A stretch of 64,000 nucleotides of DNA from CAWGXG01 sp963826505 (GCA_963826505.1 CAWGXG010000008.1:62001-126000), one strand, 5' to 3'. Counted from the stretch's first letter, positions 8,912 to 16,940 are shown. Notes: generated by a model from the letters alone, not told the origin. Numbers and translations: made by a program.

Positions 8912-9613
8912 TCATAGGTCTATCTCCAGATCGGGTGTCTTGCGGACGGTGGGTGACGGATCATGATCAAGGTTTATCTCCTGTTCTGCTGCTTCCAACT
9001 CAAGTTGACGTTCGCGTTCGATACGCCAGGCGGGACCAAGCGTGCGGTCGAGCAACACCTCGAATTCCCGCCGGGCGACGTGGTGCAGGTTGTCTTCACG
9101 CTCCGGACCGCCGCGATCGGCGCAGACTTGCTGGCGATCTACGCGGCGCGATTCGCGTTCACCGGCTTCGTTCTCAAACGTTCCGGCGATGAAGATGTGG
9201 GTGTGCAGATTTTGTAAGCCGTAGTCGCTGGTATCTCTGTCGTGCAGGACGTAGGAATACTCAGCCACCGGCAGGCCTCGCGCTGCGTGCCAGCCATCCA
9301 CAACACGCTCGGTCAGTTCGCGGACCAGCTCATGTTTCTGGTCTTCGGGCACCAGGGCCATCAGGGCCGGGTCTGGTGCGATGACCAGGTGATGGGCCAG
9401 CACGTACTGGTTGGCGAGCGCGGCGCAGTTCTGGTACACATCGCGCCACTTGTCGCCCAGGCCGCAGTCGGTCCAGCGATCTTCCAACTCGACCGGACTG
9501 TGATCCGGGCTTTCGCGATACGACACGTACTTGAGCAGCTTCTTCAGCCCGCGATGCCCGCCTTTGCTGGGTTTTTGGTATTTCCAGTTCGGTATGACGA
9601 CCGGTTTACTCAT
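8912..9613 (-). CDS. Relaxase-like mobilization protein
   Basis: 233 residues from the ATG at 9613 (MSKPVVIPNWKYQK); a TTG at 9634 in the same frame is an alternative start. The centre has HHLVIAPD, then YSYVLHDRDT, then LHTHIFIAGT. A spaced HxD followed by HxH is the metal-binding histidine pattern of HUH relaxases, which nick oriT in single-stranded transfer. A candidate nucleophilic tyrosine lies in KYVSYR near the N-terminus. The protein is short for a relaxase and lacks a helicase or other C-terminal domain. It lies between a membrane protein gene and the hairpin cluster. I am fairly sure it is a mobilization protein; the MOB class is not assigned. Confidence 0.6.
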   Translation of the reverse strand: MSKPVVIPNWKYQKPSKGGHRGLKKLLKYVSYRESPDHSPVELEDRWTDCGLGDKWRDVYQNCAALANQYVLAHHLVIAPDPALMALVPEDQKHELVRELTERVVDGWHAARGLPVAEYSYVLHDRDTSDYGLQNLHTHIFIAGTFENEAGERESRRVDRQQVCADRGGPEREDNLHHVARREFEVLLDRTLGPAWRIERERQLELEAAEQEINLDHDPSPTVRKTPDLEIDL

Positions 9614-9643
9614 CTGCACAACACCACTTTTCAACCTACGATT

Positions 9644-10717
9644 TCATCGACTGTTGTGAGACGAAACTAGCCGAAACTTTGCTCGCAACTGGCGTTCGCG
9701 ATACGCTTTCTGTTTGCAGCTATCACTGCAATACACGCGGCGTCTGCCCACCCAGCGGTGACGGTTCCGGTAAGCAAGCTTCCACACACTACACACCGCT
9801 TCGCGGCGCTGCCGTTGCCGTTGTGATAACCGTTGCCGTTCCCGGTCGCGGCCACCGCTAAAGGGACGGATTCAGCCTGGTAGATCACCTGCTCAGCAGC
9901 TTCTTCTGGCTGGTGATCCGGCTGCACCTCGCTTTCAAGTTCGGGTGCTTCGAACCATTCCTCGGCGTGTAGTTCGCGATACACGGCGGCGCGCCAGTCG
10001 GCGGTCGTCATGTCTTGCAGCGTTTCCTTGCGGCGATAGTTGGCTTTGCGCAGCGCATCCCGCAGGGCGTTGGCATAAAACTGTGACCAGCGCGGGTGCG
10101 CTTCGGGATCATAGGTGGCCAGATGCCAGTCGTTCAGCGCTTCCTGGAAGGCACGTTCATTGGCATGGCGCTGCTGGATGGAATCCAATAGCTGCTCTTT
10201 GATCACGTAAGCGGTAGATAAGACGAGCAGGGGAGGGGCCATCGCCTCCAACCAGGCGAATGGGCTTTGGGTATGACCTGGGAGCGCGATCTGAATGTTC
10301 CCCGTTAAGGCGAGAATCGTGGAAATCGCCATCGACGAGTACAAGAGGCGACGGGAAGACCGGGACGTGCCCAAGCGTCGCTAAAGCCAGCGAGAACACG
10401 ACCTGGCCGACTTCGGCGGACAGCACGGTGGCAAGACCAACGGCGGTCATGGCAACACTGCTGGATACAGCCTGACCGAAGGTTTGGGAGCCGATCACGT
10501 AGAGACGGATGGCGGAAGGGGTGAACGCGGCCAGCAGCAGGACAAGGCACAGAATGCTGATGAGGCGCGTTACCATCGGAGGATATTTGCTGGTAGCGTG
10601 ATGCATGAATTGATCACGCGAGGGGCGTGCGCCAACGGCACGAATCACGGCGTCATGCGCCGCGTGTCGCGCGTCCTGGCGCTGCTCCTGAGTTAGGGGC
10701 CGTAGATTTTCAAGCAC
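9644..10717 (-). pseudogene. Element-encoded membrane protein with C-terminal zinc ribbon, frameshifted
   Basis: Begins with a GTG at 10717 after GGAG. Two membrane helices (LISILCLVLLLAAFTPSAIR, then VAMTAVGLATVLSAEVGQVV) lead to a break near 10,370. The next frame continues LYSSMAISTILALTGNIQIA with a further hydrophobic stretch (MAPPLLVLSTAYVI), a charged cytoplasmic region and a Gly/Asn-rich linker. Near 9,760 another one-base shift restores CVVCG followed by YCSDSCKQKAYRERQ, a four-cysteine zinc ribbon seen at the end of many element-borne proteins. The corrected stop is 9646-9644. Function is unknown; its place upstream of the relaxase suggests a mobilization or plasmid-maintenance role. 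Confidence 0.5.
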
Positions 10718-11019
10718 GGTTTGTTCTCCATCATCATACTTCGCACTTCGTTTGCGTCTGATAGGGTAGGGCGCTTACCCCTGACCGGAAGCGACACGTC
10801 CTCCCCAGCTTTGGTAGCGCGCAAGGGAGGACGTGTTAGAATCGACCTCAAGCCTTGCGCTGCACACACAGCGCTGCGGCTAGACACCTCATCGGGGACC
10901 CGATCCCGGTGGGGTGTCGTCGTCTATCGGGTTTTCTTCTTCAGACGCAGGTGGAGAAAAACGAAAAGCGCCAAACTCATTGAGCTTGACGCCAGGTGGA
11001 AGTACTATGATGTCTGAGA
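10718..11019. other. Junction region between mobilizable element and tRNA-Asp, with inverted repeats
   Basis: About 300 bases without a convincing gene. A perfect 12-bp inverted repeat pairs 10794-10805 with 10825-10836 around a 19-base centre. A second, imperfect hairpin spans roughly 10882-10919. No integrase gene is present. The region may be the right end of the integrated element, with the tRNA 3' end as attachment site, but no duplicated tRNA fragment was found in the window. Confidence 0.4.
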
Positions 11020-11092
11020 CGGGAGCGACGGGATTCGAACCCGCGATCTCCGGCTTGACAGGCCGGCATGTTAACCGCTACACTACGCCCCC
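11020..11092 (-). tRNA. tRNA-Asp (anticodon GTC)
   Basis: Minus-strand cloverleaf. The acceptor stem starts GGGGGCG and closes with CGCTCCC, with one G-T wobble. The anticodon loop CTGTCAA gives GTC between CCGGC/GCCGG stems, and the T-loop GGTTCGAATCC is standard. The discriminator base is G, as expected for tRNA-Asp, and CCA is not encoded. The 3' end faces the mobilizable element. Confidence 0.95.
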
Positions 11093-11250
11093 ATCAGTGC
11101 CGCGAATGATAGCATAGGACCGTAGGGGAGTCAAGGATGATTTTGGGGTGTGATGTGCCGGATCCATCGAATTTGAGGCACACGCAAAACAACGGGTCGG
11201 TTAGACATCCCGATGATGATAACCCTTCTTGTTGGCACTTCTAAAAAAGT

Positions 11251-11279
11251 TTGCCTAGTCGTACATGATCTGTTATAGT
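11251..11279 (+). promoter_or_regulatory. Promoter of the arginine operon
   Basis: A -35 box TTGCCT at 11251-11256, a 17-base spacer and a -10 box TATAGT at 11274-11279 with an extended TG dinucleotide (11271-11272). Transcription would start near 11286, about 32 bases before the leader peptide. Confidence 0.65.
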
Positions 11280-11317
11280 TTTCTCTGCCTCATTACCGTC
11301 GCAATAAGGTGAAAACG

Positions 11318-11386
11318 ATGCCCGTGTATACACCTCGCCGTTCCCGCCGTTCTCGCCAGGTTTCCACCGCAGTGGACCCGGCTTAG
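11318..11386 (+). CDS. Arginine-rich leader peptide of the arg operon
   Basis: An ATG at 11318 preceded by AAGGTG at six bases. The 22-residue product is MPVYTPRRSRRSRQVSTAVD plus PA, stopping at TAG 11384-11386. Codons 7-13 read Arg-Arg-Ser-Arg-Arg-Ser-Arg, using only CGC and CGT. The frame lies between the arg promoter and an intrinsic terminator upstream of argC. Five arginine codons in seven, just ahead of an arginine biosynthesis operon, is the hallmark of a sensing peptide in ribosome-mediated attenuation. Slow translation at low Arg-tRNA would stall a ribosome exactly over the first arm of a possible RNA stem (11347-11358 with 11387-11401). Confidence 0.75.
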   Translation: MPVYTPRRSRRSRQVSTAVDPA

Positions 11387-11403
11387 TGGCGTTTGCGACG
11401 GTT
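11347..11403 (+). promoter_or_regulatory. Candidate alternative RNA pairings of the arg attenuator
   Basis: Arm 1 (11347-11358, inside the Arg codons) can pair with arm 2 (11387-11401) as two five-bp helices around an internal loop. Arm 2 can instead pair downstream. Bases 11387-11395 match 11421-11428 in eight pairs with one bulge, or 11399-11403 match 11428-11432, the base of the terminator stem. These hand-drawn pairings would let a stalled ribosome prevent termination. Confidence 0.5.
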
Positions 11404-11427
11404 TAGTAGACAATTACCAGCAAAGCC

Positions 11428-11460
11428 AACCGCTCTCGGGTCCGGGAGCGGTTTTATTTT
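11428..11460 (+). terminator. Intrinsic terminator (attenuator) before argC
   Basis: An 11-bp stem (11428-11438 with 11443-11453, one G-T pair) with a GGTC loop, followed by TTATTTT. It lies after the leader peptide and 23 bases before the argC start, so it must be read through for operon expression. Confidence 0.85.
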
Positions 11461-11482
11461 GTCGCGAGGAGGAATATTTCCA

Positions 11483-12493
11483 ATGAGCATCTCGGTTGGT
11501 ATTTACGGCGCTACAGGCTATACCGGACTGGAGGTTGTGCGACTGTTGGACCAGCACCCGCAGGCGCAAATCCGATTTGTAACCTCAGAGCAATCCGCCG
11601 GGCAGAGTCTGTGCCAATCCTGGCCACAGGCACCCGCCCTGCCGTTGATTGCTGCCGACACCGCGCCGTTGGATGAAGTCGATTGTGTATTCCTGTGCCT
11701 CCCCCATACCCTCTCCGCTCCTGTGGCGGCGCAAGCTTTGGCGAAAGGGGCGCGCGTGATCGATCTCTCGGCCGATTTGCGCCTGGACGATCCTTCGGTC
11801 TATGCCCAATGGTATCATGCAGTGCATCCGGCTCCTGAGTTGCTCCCTGTGCCATACGGCTTGCCGGAGTTGGGCCGTGAGTCGCTAGTGGGCGCACGTT
11901 GCATCGCGAATCCGGGCTGTTACGCAACGGCGGTGTTGCTGTCGACCGTCCCATTGGCCCGTGCGCGGATGCTCCAACCCGGTGCACCGATCATCGTCGA
12001 TGCCAAATCTGGGGTATCAGGGGCAGGGCGGTCGCCCAAACTGAATATCCTATTTGGGGAAGTGCACGGCAATTTTTCGCCCTATAATATCGGACGGACT
12101 CATCGCCATCTCTCGGAGATCGAACAGGTACTTGTTAAGGAAGGTTCTACTGCGGGGCCGCTAATTTTCTCGCCGCATCTGCTGCCCACCGATCGCGGCA
12201 TCCTGGCCACGGTCTACGCTCAAGTGAAAGACTCAGAGTCGGCGCGTGCTGCATTTGAAGACTTGTACGCCAACGAGCCGTTGGTCGAGGTGCTTCCTTC
12301 CGGGGAGTTGGCCACTTTGGGACACGTTGTGCGTACGCCGCGTGCGGTTCTTTCGGTGACCCCTACCGCGGGCAATATGATTATTGTTGTCACGGTGATC
12401 GACAACTTGCTCAAAGGCGCGGCGTCTCAGGCCGTACAGAATTTCAACCTGATGTGGAATTTGCCCGAAACCACCGGATTGGTTGGGTGTTGA
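11483..12493 (+). CDS. argC: N-acetyl-gamma-glutamyl-phosphate reductase
   Basis: Third step of arginine synthesis: NADPH-dependent reduction of N-acetylglutamyl phosphate to the semialdehyde, in the cytoplasm. 336 residues from the ATG at 11483, which follows AGGAGGAA; an open extension upstream would run through the terminator and is not used. The Rossmann start GIYGATGYTGLE (residues 6-17) is clear. The catalytic Cys146 lies in IANPGCYAT, and FSPYNIGRTHRHLSEIEQ carries the conserved active-site His region. Length is normal. It is the first gene of argC-argB-argD-argA-argJ and lies directly behind the attenuator. Confidence 0.95.
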   Translation: MSISVGIYGATGYTGLEVVRLLDQHPQAQIRFVTSEQSAGQSLCQSWPQAPALPLIAADTAPLDEVDCVFLCLPHTLSAPVAAQALAKGARVIDLSADLRLDDPSVYAQWYHAVHPAPELLPVPYGLPELGRESLVGARCIANPGCYATAVLLSTVPLARARMLQPGAPIIVDAKSGVSGAGRSPKLNILFGEVHGNFSPYNIGRTHRHLSEIEQVLVKEGSTAGPLIFSPHLLPTDRGILATVYAQVKDSESARAAFEDLYANEPLVEVLPSGELATLGHVVRTPRAVLSVTPTAGNMIIVVTVIDNLLKGAASQAVQNFNLMWNLPETTGLVGC

Positions 12494-12510
12494 ACCAAAA
12501 GGAACCTGTT

Positions 12511-13275
12511 ATGCAATCTGACACAGCGAATCACCAGCCGATCGTGATCAAAGTCGGTGGCAACGATCTTGACCGTCCCGGCTTCGTTGACGAGTTATCC
12601 GGCGCAGTCGCTCACTTGAACAGCCAAACCCCATGCGTGGTTGTCCACGGCGGCGGCCGAGCGATCGACAGTTTGCAGCAGAAATTGGGCTTTCAGCCTC
12701 AGTATATAAACGGTCAACGCGTGACGGATGAGCCGTCTCTTGAGGTAGCCGAGATGGTGCTCTCAGGCATGGTCAATAAGCGCATCGCGCTCTCGCTCCT
12801 GTATGCGGGTGTGGATGCCGTGGGAATTAGCGGCGTGGATCGCGGTCTGCTCAAGGTAGAACCTGTATCGCTCGAAATGGGGCGCGTGGGACGGATTGTT
12901 AAGGTGCGTGCCGACGTGCTGCGCGAGCTGTGCGCGCAGCGAATCGTGCCGGTGATCTCGCCTATCTCCGCCGGGCCCGATGGTCGTTACAATGTCAACG
13001 CCGATCACGCGGCTGGTGCTATTGCTGTGGCTTTACAAGCCAGTTATGCCGTTTTTGTGACGAATGTCCCCGGTGTGCAGGTCGATGGCTCGGTTGCGCC
13101 GTTTCTCACCCTTGACCAGGCGCGCCACTTGATCGAGGATGGGGTGATTCATGGGGGGATGATACCCAAAGTCACCGCCGCACTGGACGCAGTTACAAGC
13201 GGCGTCGTTCGGGTGATGATTACCGACCTGGCAGGCCTCCGGGCCGGGACGGGCACGGTATTTGCGGTTTCATAG
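12511..13275 (+). CDS. argB: Acetylglutamate kinase
   Basis: Phosphorylates N-acetylglutamate, the second step of arginine synthesis. 254 residues from the ATG at 12511, which follows AAAAGGAA 17 bases after argC. IKVGGNDL (residues 13-20) and VVHGGGRAID (residues 45-54) form the ATP phosphate-binding site of the amino acid kinase fold. GQRVTDEPSLEVAEMVLSG is the acetylglutamate-binding region, and YNVNADHAAGAIA the Asn/Asp nucleotide loop. The related LysW-aminoadipate kinase is an alternative, but the argC, argD and argJ neighbours favour arginine. No N-terminal extension for arginine feedback inhibition is evident (about 10 residues precede the first strand). Confidence 0.93.
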   Translation: MQSDTANHQPIVIKVGGNDLDRPGFVDELSGAVAHLNSQTPCVVVHGGGRAIDSLQQKLGFQPQYINGQRVTDEPSLEVAEMVLSGMVNKRIALSLLYAGVDAVGISGVDRGLLKVEPVSLEMGRVGRIVKVRADVLRELCAQRIVPVISPISAGPDGRYNVNADHAAGAIAVALQASYAVFVTNVPGVQVDGSVAPFLTLDQARHLIEDGVIHGGMIPKVTAALDAVTSGVVRVMITDLAGLRAGTGTVFAVS

Positions 13276-13287
13276 GGAGCAGATAAG

Positions 13288-14475
13288 GTGACAACCATCC
13301 AGCAGAAAACGCAGCGGTATATCCTCAATACGTATGCTCGCGCGCCGTTTGTCCTCGAACGCGGCGAAGGCATGGAAGTAGTCGACAGCGAAGGCCGGCG
13401 CTATCTCGATTTCGGGTCAGGGATTAGCGTTAATGCGTTGGGTCATGCCGATCTGGAACTGATCACGGCTGTTGCCGATCAGATCGCGCGTTTATCTCAC
13501 GTGAGCAACCTGTATCATACGGCTCCTCAAGCCGAGCTGGCCGAGTACCTTTGCCAGTTCAGTTTTGCCGACAAAGTCTATTTCGCCAACACAGGTACCG
13601 AAGCCATCGAAGCCGCGATCAAATTTGCGCGGAAATACGCTCGTGTGACCTACGGCCCTGGCAAAACCGGGGTCGTCGCGTTTACCGGGAGCTTTCACGG
13701 ACGAACCGCCGGAGCGCTGGCGCTGACCGCCCGCGAAAAATACCAGGCCGCGTTCCGTCCGCTCATGCCCGATGTTACCTTCGCCCCGTTCAATGATTGC
13801 GAAGCTGCCGAAAAGATGATCGGTCCGGGGACCTGCGCCGTATTCGTGGAGCCGGTGCAGGGCGAGGGCGGCATTAATGCAGCCACTGCGGAGTTCCTGA
13901 CCTGTCTGCGGGATGTGTGTGATCGTTATCAGGCGCTGCTTGTCTTTGACGAAATTCAGTGCGGCGTGGGACGCACCGGCAAATTGTGGGCCTACGAACA
14001 TACTGGCGTCCAGCCGGACATGATGGCAGTGGCCAAAGCGTTGGGTGGCGGGCTACCGATCGGAGTGACCCTGCTCACCGATCGCGTCGCGTCTGTCATG
14101 GAACCCGGCGATCACGGCAGCACGTTTGCGGGTGGTCCGGTGGTGTGCCGGGCCGCGCAGGTGGTTTTTGAGCGCGTCAACGAGCCAGCGATGTTGGCGC
14201 ATGTGGCTGCTATGGGTACCTATCTCGTTGGGCGCTTGCACGCGCTTCGCTCCTCCCACATCAAGGATATTCGTGGGCTGGGCCTGATGGTCGGGGTCGA
14301 GTTCGACATTGATGTGGCCCCTATCATTCAGGCGGCTTTCGCGCATGGTGTGCTGCTGCTAAATGCCGGACCGCGCGTGTTGCGCTTGCTGCCGCCCCTG
14401 ATTGTGGAAGAAGATCATATCGATCGCTTGATAGACGTTCTGGATACGATTCTGGTGGAGCAATTTCCTGGATGA
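13288..14475 (+). CDS. argD: Acetylornithine aminotransferase
   Basis: PLP enzyme of class III that converts N-acetylglutamate semialdehyde to N-acetylornithine. 395 residues from a GTG at 13288 with AGGGAGC upstream, 12 bases after argB. GSFHGRTAGAL (residues 134-144) and VFDEIQCGVGRTGK (219-232) are family signatures; Lys250 in VAKALGGGLPIG is the PLP-binding lysine. The stop codon overlaps the next start as ATGA, so translation is probably coupled to the acetyltransferase gene. Confidence 0.95.
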   Translation: MTTIQQKTQRYILNTYARAPFVLERGEGMEVVDSEGRRYLDFGSGISVNALGHADLELITAVADQIARLSHVSNLYHTAPQAELAEYLCQFSFADKVYFANTGTEAIEAAIKFARKYARVTYGPGKTGVVAFTGSFHGRTAGALALTAREKYQAAFRPLMPDVTFAPFNDCEAAEKMIGPGTCAVFVEPVQGEGGINAATAEFLTCLRDVCDRYQALLVFDEIQCGVGRTGKLWAYEHTGVQPDMMAVAKALGGGLPIGVTLLTDRVASVMEPGDHGSTFAGGPVVCRAAQVVFERVNEPAMLAHVAAMGTYLVGRLHALRSSHIKDIRGLGLMVGVEFDIDVAPIIQAAFAHGVLLLNAGPRVLRLLPPLIVEEDHIDRLIDVLDTILVEQFPG

Positions 14476-14933
14476 TTATTCGTCACGCCCAGACCGAAGA
14501 AGTTGAATCTATACGCGCTTTGTTTGAGGATGAAGTCCGTGCTGGGCGCATGCTGCCGCGCCTCGCTGAGGATATCCAGGCGCGCATCGGCGATTGGCTT
14601 GTCGCTGAAGATGCCGGTCAGGTCATCGGTTGCGTCTCCCTGGTATTCTTTAACCAGTCGCTGTGCGAGGTCCGGTCGTTGGCTGTGCATCCGGCCTATC
14701 GCGGCCAGGGTATTGCGGGCCAGCTCATCACCGCGACACTCGATCTGGCGCGGTCGCGCGATATGCACCAGGTCCTCACCCTGACGCGCGCGGCAGCGGT
14801 GTTTGAAAAAGTCGGGTTTCGCCGTGACATCGTCGCTAATTTCCCGGAAAAAGTCTGGCGCGACTGTGCACCGTGCCCGTTTCGCTTTGCGTGCGACGAA
14901 GTAGCGCTCATTTACGATCTCTACCGGCACTAA
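14472..14933 (+). CDS. argA: Short GNAT-type N-acetylglutamate synthase
   Basis: 153 residues; a stand-alone GNAT acetyltransferase that would make N-acetylglutamate from acetyl-CoA and glutamate, the entry step. The acetyl-CoA loop VHPAYRGQGIAGQLI (motif A) is at residues 75-89. The tail FEKVGFRRD followed by KVWRDCAPCPFRFACDEVAL matches the short ArgA forms (S-NAGS), which end in a Cys-rich segment and lack the kinase-like domain of E. coli ArgA. It starts inside the argD stop (ATGA). ArgJ downstream can also acetylate glutamate, so this enzyme is probably anaplerotic, topping up the acetyl pool. Confidence 0.82.
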   Translation: MIIRHAQTEEVESIRALFEDEVRAGRMLPRLAEDIQARIGDWLVAEDAGQVIGCVSLVFFNQSLCEVRSLAVHPAYRGQGIAGQLITATLDLARSRDMHQVLTLTRAAAVFEKVGFRRDIVANFPEKVWRDCAPCPFRFACDEVALIYDLYRH

Positions 14934-14944
14934 GAGGGGGCGAG

Positions 14945-16132
14945 ATGACGAATTATCACGTGCAGGGATTTCGCGCTGCCGGTATTCACTGCGGATTGAA
15001 GCGCGACGATCGCAAAGATATGGCCGTGGTGGTGAGCGACACGCCGTGCCAGGTGGTCGGCGTCTTTACGACCAACCGCGTCAAGGCGGCCCCAGTTCTC
15101 TATGATCAGGCGCTGCTGGCGCATTCCGATGCAATTGCGCGCGCGGTCGTGGTCAACACGGGCAGCGCCAACGCCTGCACCGGTGAACCCGGTTTGGCGG
15201 CGGCGCGTCAGACGGCAGAACATGCCGCACAGGCGCTGGGCTGCGCCGTGGATGAAGTTCTGGTGCTATCCACCGGCGTGATCGGATTGCCGCTCCCTAT
15301 GGATCGCATTGATGAGGGTATCCGCTTGCTGGCGGAACGGCTTGACTCCGGCAGTTGGGACGATGCCGCCGCTGCGATCATGACCACTGACACTCGCCCC
15401 AAGCTGGCGTCTGCCGAACTGCCGGGCGGCGCACATATCGTTGGGATCGCCAAGGGCGCGGGCATGATCGCCCCCCATATGGCGACCATGCTGTCTGTGA
15501 TTGTGACCGATGCCGCCGTTCCCAGTGAGATGCTCGACCATGCCTTAAAGGCTGCCGTTCAAATGAGTTTCAATCGCATTGTCGTCGATGGCGATATGAG
15601 CACCAATGACACGGTATTGCTGCTGGCAAACGGCGCCGCAGGCGTTGCGATTGAGGACGAGGCGGTGTTCACCCACGCGCTGCGCGATGTGTGCGTGCAG
15701 CTCGCGCAAGCCATTGTCCGCGACGGCGAAGGCGCGACAAAATTCGTCACCCTGGAAGTTACCGGCGCGCCAGATGATGCCACCGCGCAGCGTGTCGCCC
15801 GCCAGATTGCCACATCCGCGTTGGTCAAGACCGCGTTCTATGGGGCCGATCCCAACTGGGGACGCATCGTGTGTGCGGCCGGCTACTCTGGCGTGGAGCT
15901 CGATCAGTTCCGGCTGTCACTGTGGCTGTTGGACGCGGCGGGCAGCGTTGTCATGCAACTGGTGGCAGCGGGACAGCCCACAGCGTATGATGAGCCAGCG
16001 GCGATCACACTCATGCAGGGAGCAGAATGGGGCATTCGTCTGGACCTGGGAATGGGCGACGCATCCACACAGGTGTGGACGTGCGATCTCAGTCACGATT
16101 ACGTGACGATCAATGGACATTACCGCACGTAA
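14945..16132 (+). CDS. argJ: Ornithine/glutamate acetyltransferase
   Basis: Transfers the acetyl group from N-acetylornithine to glutamate, so the pathway runs as a cycle. 395 residues from the ATG at 14945 (GGGGGCGAG upstream); a longer frame would overlap argA heavily. VNTGSANACTG (residues 70-80) and STGVIGLPLP (109-118) belong to the active-site region. KGAGMIAPHMATMLS holds the self-cleavage site before Thr181, which becomes the nucleophile of the beta chain. ADPNWGRIVCAAGYSG is present near the C-terminus. It is the last gene of the operon and a terminator follows. Confidence 0.95.
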   Translation: MTNYHVQGFRAAGIHCGLKRDDRKDMAVVVSDTPCQVVGVFTTNRVKAAPVLYDQALLAHSDAIARAVVVNTGSANACTGEPGLAAARQTAEHAAQALGCAVDEVLVLSTGVIGLPLPMDRIDEGIRLLAERLDSGSWDDAAAAIMTTDTRPKLASAELPGGAHIVGIAKGAGMIAPHMATMLSVIVTDAAVPSEMLDHALKAAVQMSFNRIVVDGDMSTNDTVLLLANGAAGVAIEDEAVFTHALRDVCVQLAQAIVRDGEGATKFVTLEVTGAPDDATAQRVARQIATSALVKTAFYGADPNWGRIVCAAGYSGVELDQFRLSLWLLDAAGSVVMQLVAAGQPTAYDEPAAITLMQGAEWGIRLDLGMGDASTQVWTCDLSHDYVTINGHYRT

Positions 16133-16165
16133 TCATCTGAGGATGGGATTAGCGATCTGAACCAC

Positions 16166-16208
16166 AAAGCGGGGTCTGGCCTGGCATCCAGGCGGCCCCG
16201 CTTTATTC
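16166..16208 (+). terminator. Terminator of the arg operon
   Basis: Two stacked stems (16166-16174 with 16196-16204, and 16179-16184 with 16188-16193) ending in TTTATTCTT, 33 bases after argJ. Confidence 0.85.
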
Positions 16209-16406
16209 TTGATTGCGCCGTGGAGAATCGAGCCACTTTTTCTCAGCTAATGAGAACCTGAAATGTTGGTCTGTTTTGAGGTTTTGACCGGCAGGACTGT
16301 GAAATTCGTAAAATCAGCCGCGGTTGTCGAAATTGCGACCCTGTTCCCTCATGAGATGTGTTATGCTTGTAAGGCATCAACACATACTCACACGTGGGAA
16401 TATTGT

Positions 16407-16940
16407 ATGGCTGAAGGCGAATCGAAACGCGTTTGCCTGTTATGTCAACATAAGAATCCCTCCAGCGCCCACTATTGCCAGAAGTGCGGGGCACCGTTGA
16501 GTGTGGGCACGACCACGATGAATGTAGCCGAACATGCCAGCGCCACATCCGAATTCGCCACGGTGCCGGTTGACATTGACAGCCGGTTTTGGATGGAAGA
16601 AGGGGCCGTCGGGCTGCACGTAACTGGTCATCCCAAACCGATCTTGGTCCGGGATACCAACGAGATCATCCTGGGCCGAGCCGTTCCAGGCGACACCCCG
16701 CCAACAGTTGACCTGACGGACTTTCATGCTCATCTGCTGGGGGTGTCGCGCAAACACGCTGTGATCCGAGAAGTCGAGGGTGGTCTGGTCGTGGAAGATC
16801 TCAACAGTCAAAACGGTACCTGGCTCAACGAACAGCGTTTGACTCCCAACAATCCGCGAACTCTGTCTCATGGAGATCAGCTTCGGTTGGGGCAATTGAT
16901 TCTTTTTGTGTATCTGCCCCACCGCCATTCTTCCTCGTGA
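16407..16940 (+). CDS. Zinc-ribbon and FHA domain protein
   Basis: 177 residues from the ATG at 16407, preceded by GGGAA; a longer frame to 16263 has no start signal. The N-terminus CLLCQHKNPSSAHYCQKCG is a four-Cys zinc ribbon (residues about 11-29). After a linker, the FHA domain runs from about residue 75 to the end: ILGRAVPGD, VSRKHAVIREVEGG, DLNSQNGTWLN and LSHGDQLRLG, with the Arg, Ser and Asn residues that bind phosphothreonine. FHA proteins of this form recruit Ser/Thr-kinase targets. No kinase gene is nearby, so its partner is unknown. Cytosolic, no signal peptide. Confidence 0.85.
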   Translation: MAEGESKRVCLLCQHKNPSSAHYCQKCGAPLSVGTTTMNVAEHASATSEFATVPVDIDSRFWMEEGAVGLHVTGHPKPILVRDTNEIILGRAVPGDTPPTVDLTDFHAHLLGVSRKHAVIREVEGGLVVEDLNSQNGTWLNEQRLTPNNPRTLSHGDQLRLGQLILFVYLPHRHSSS

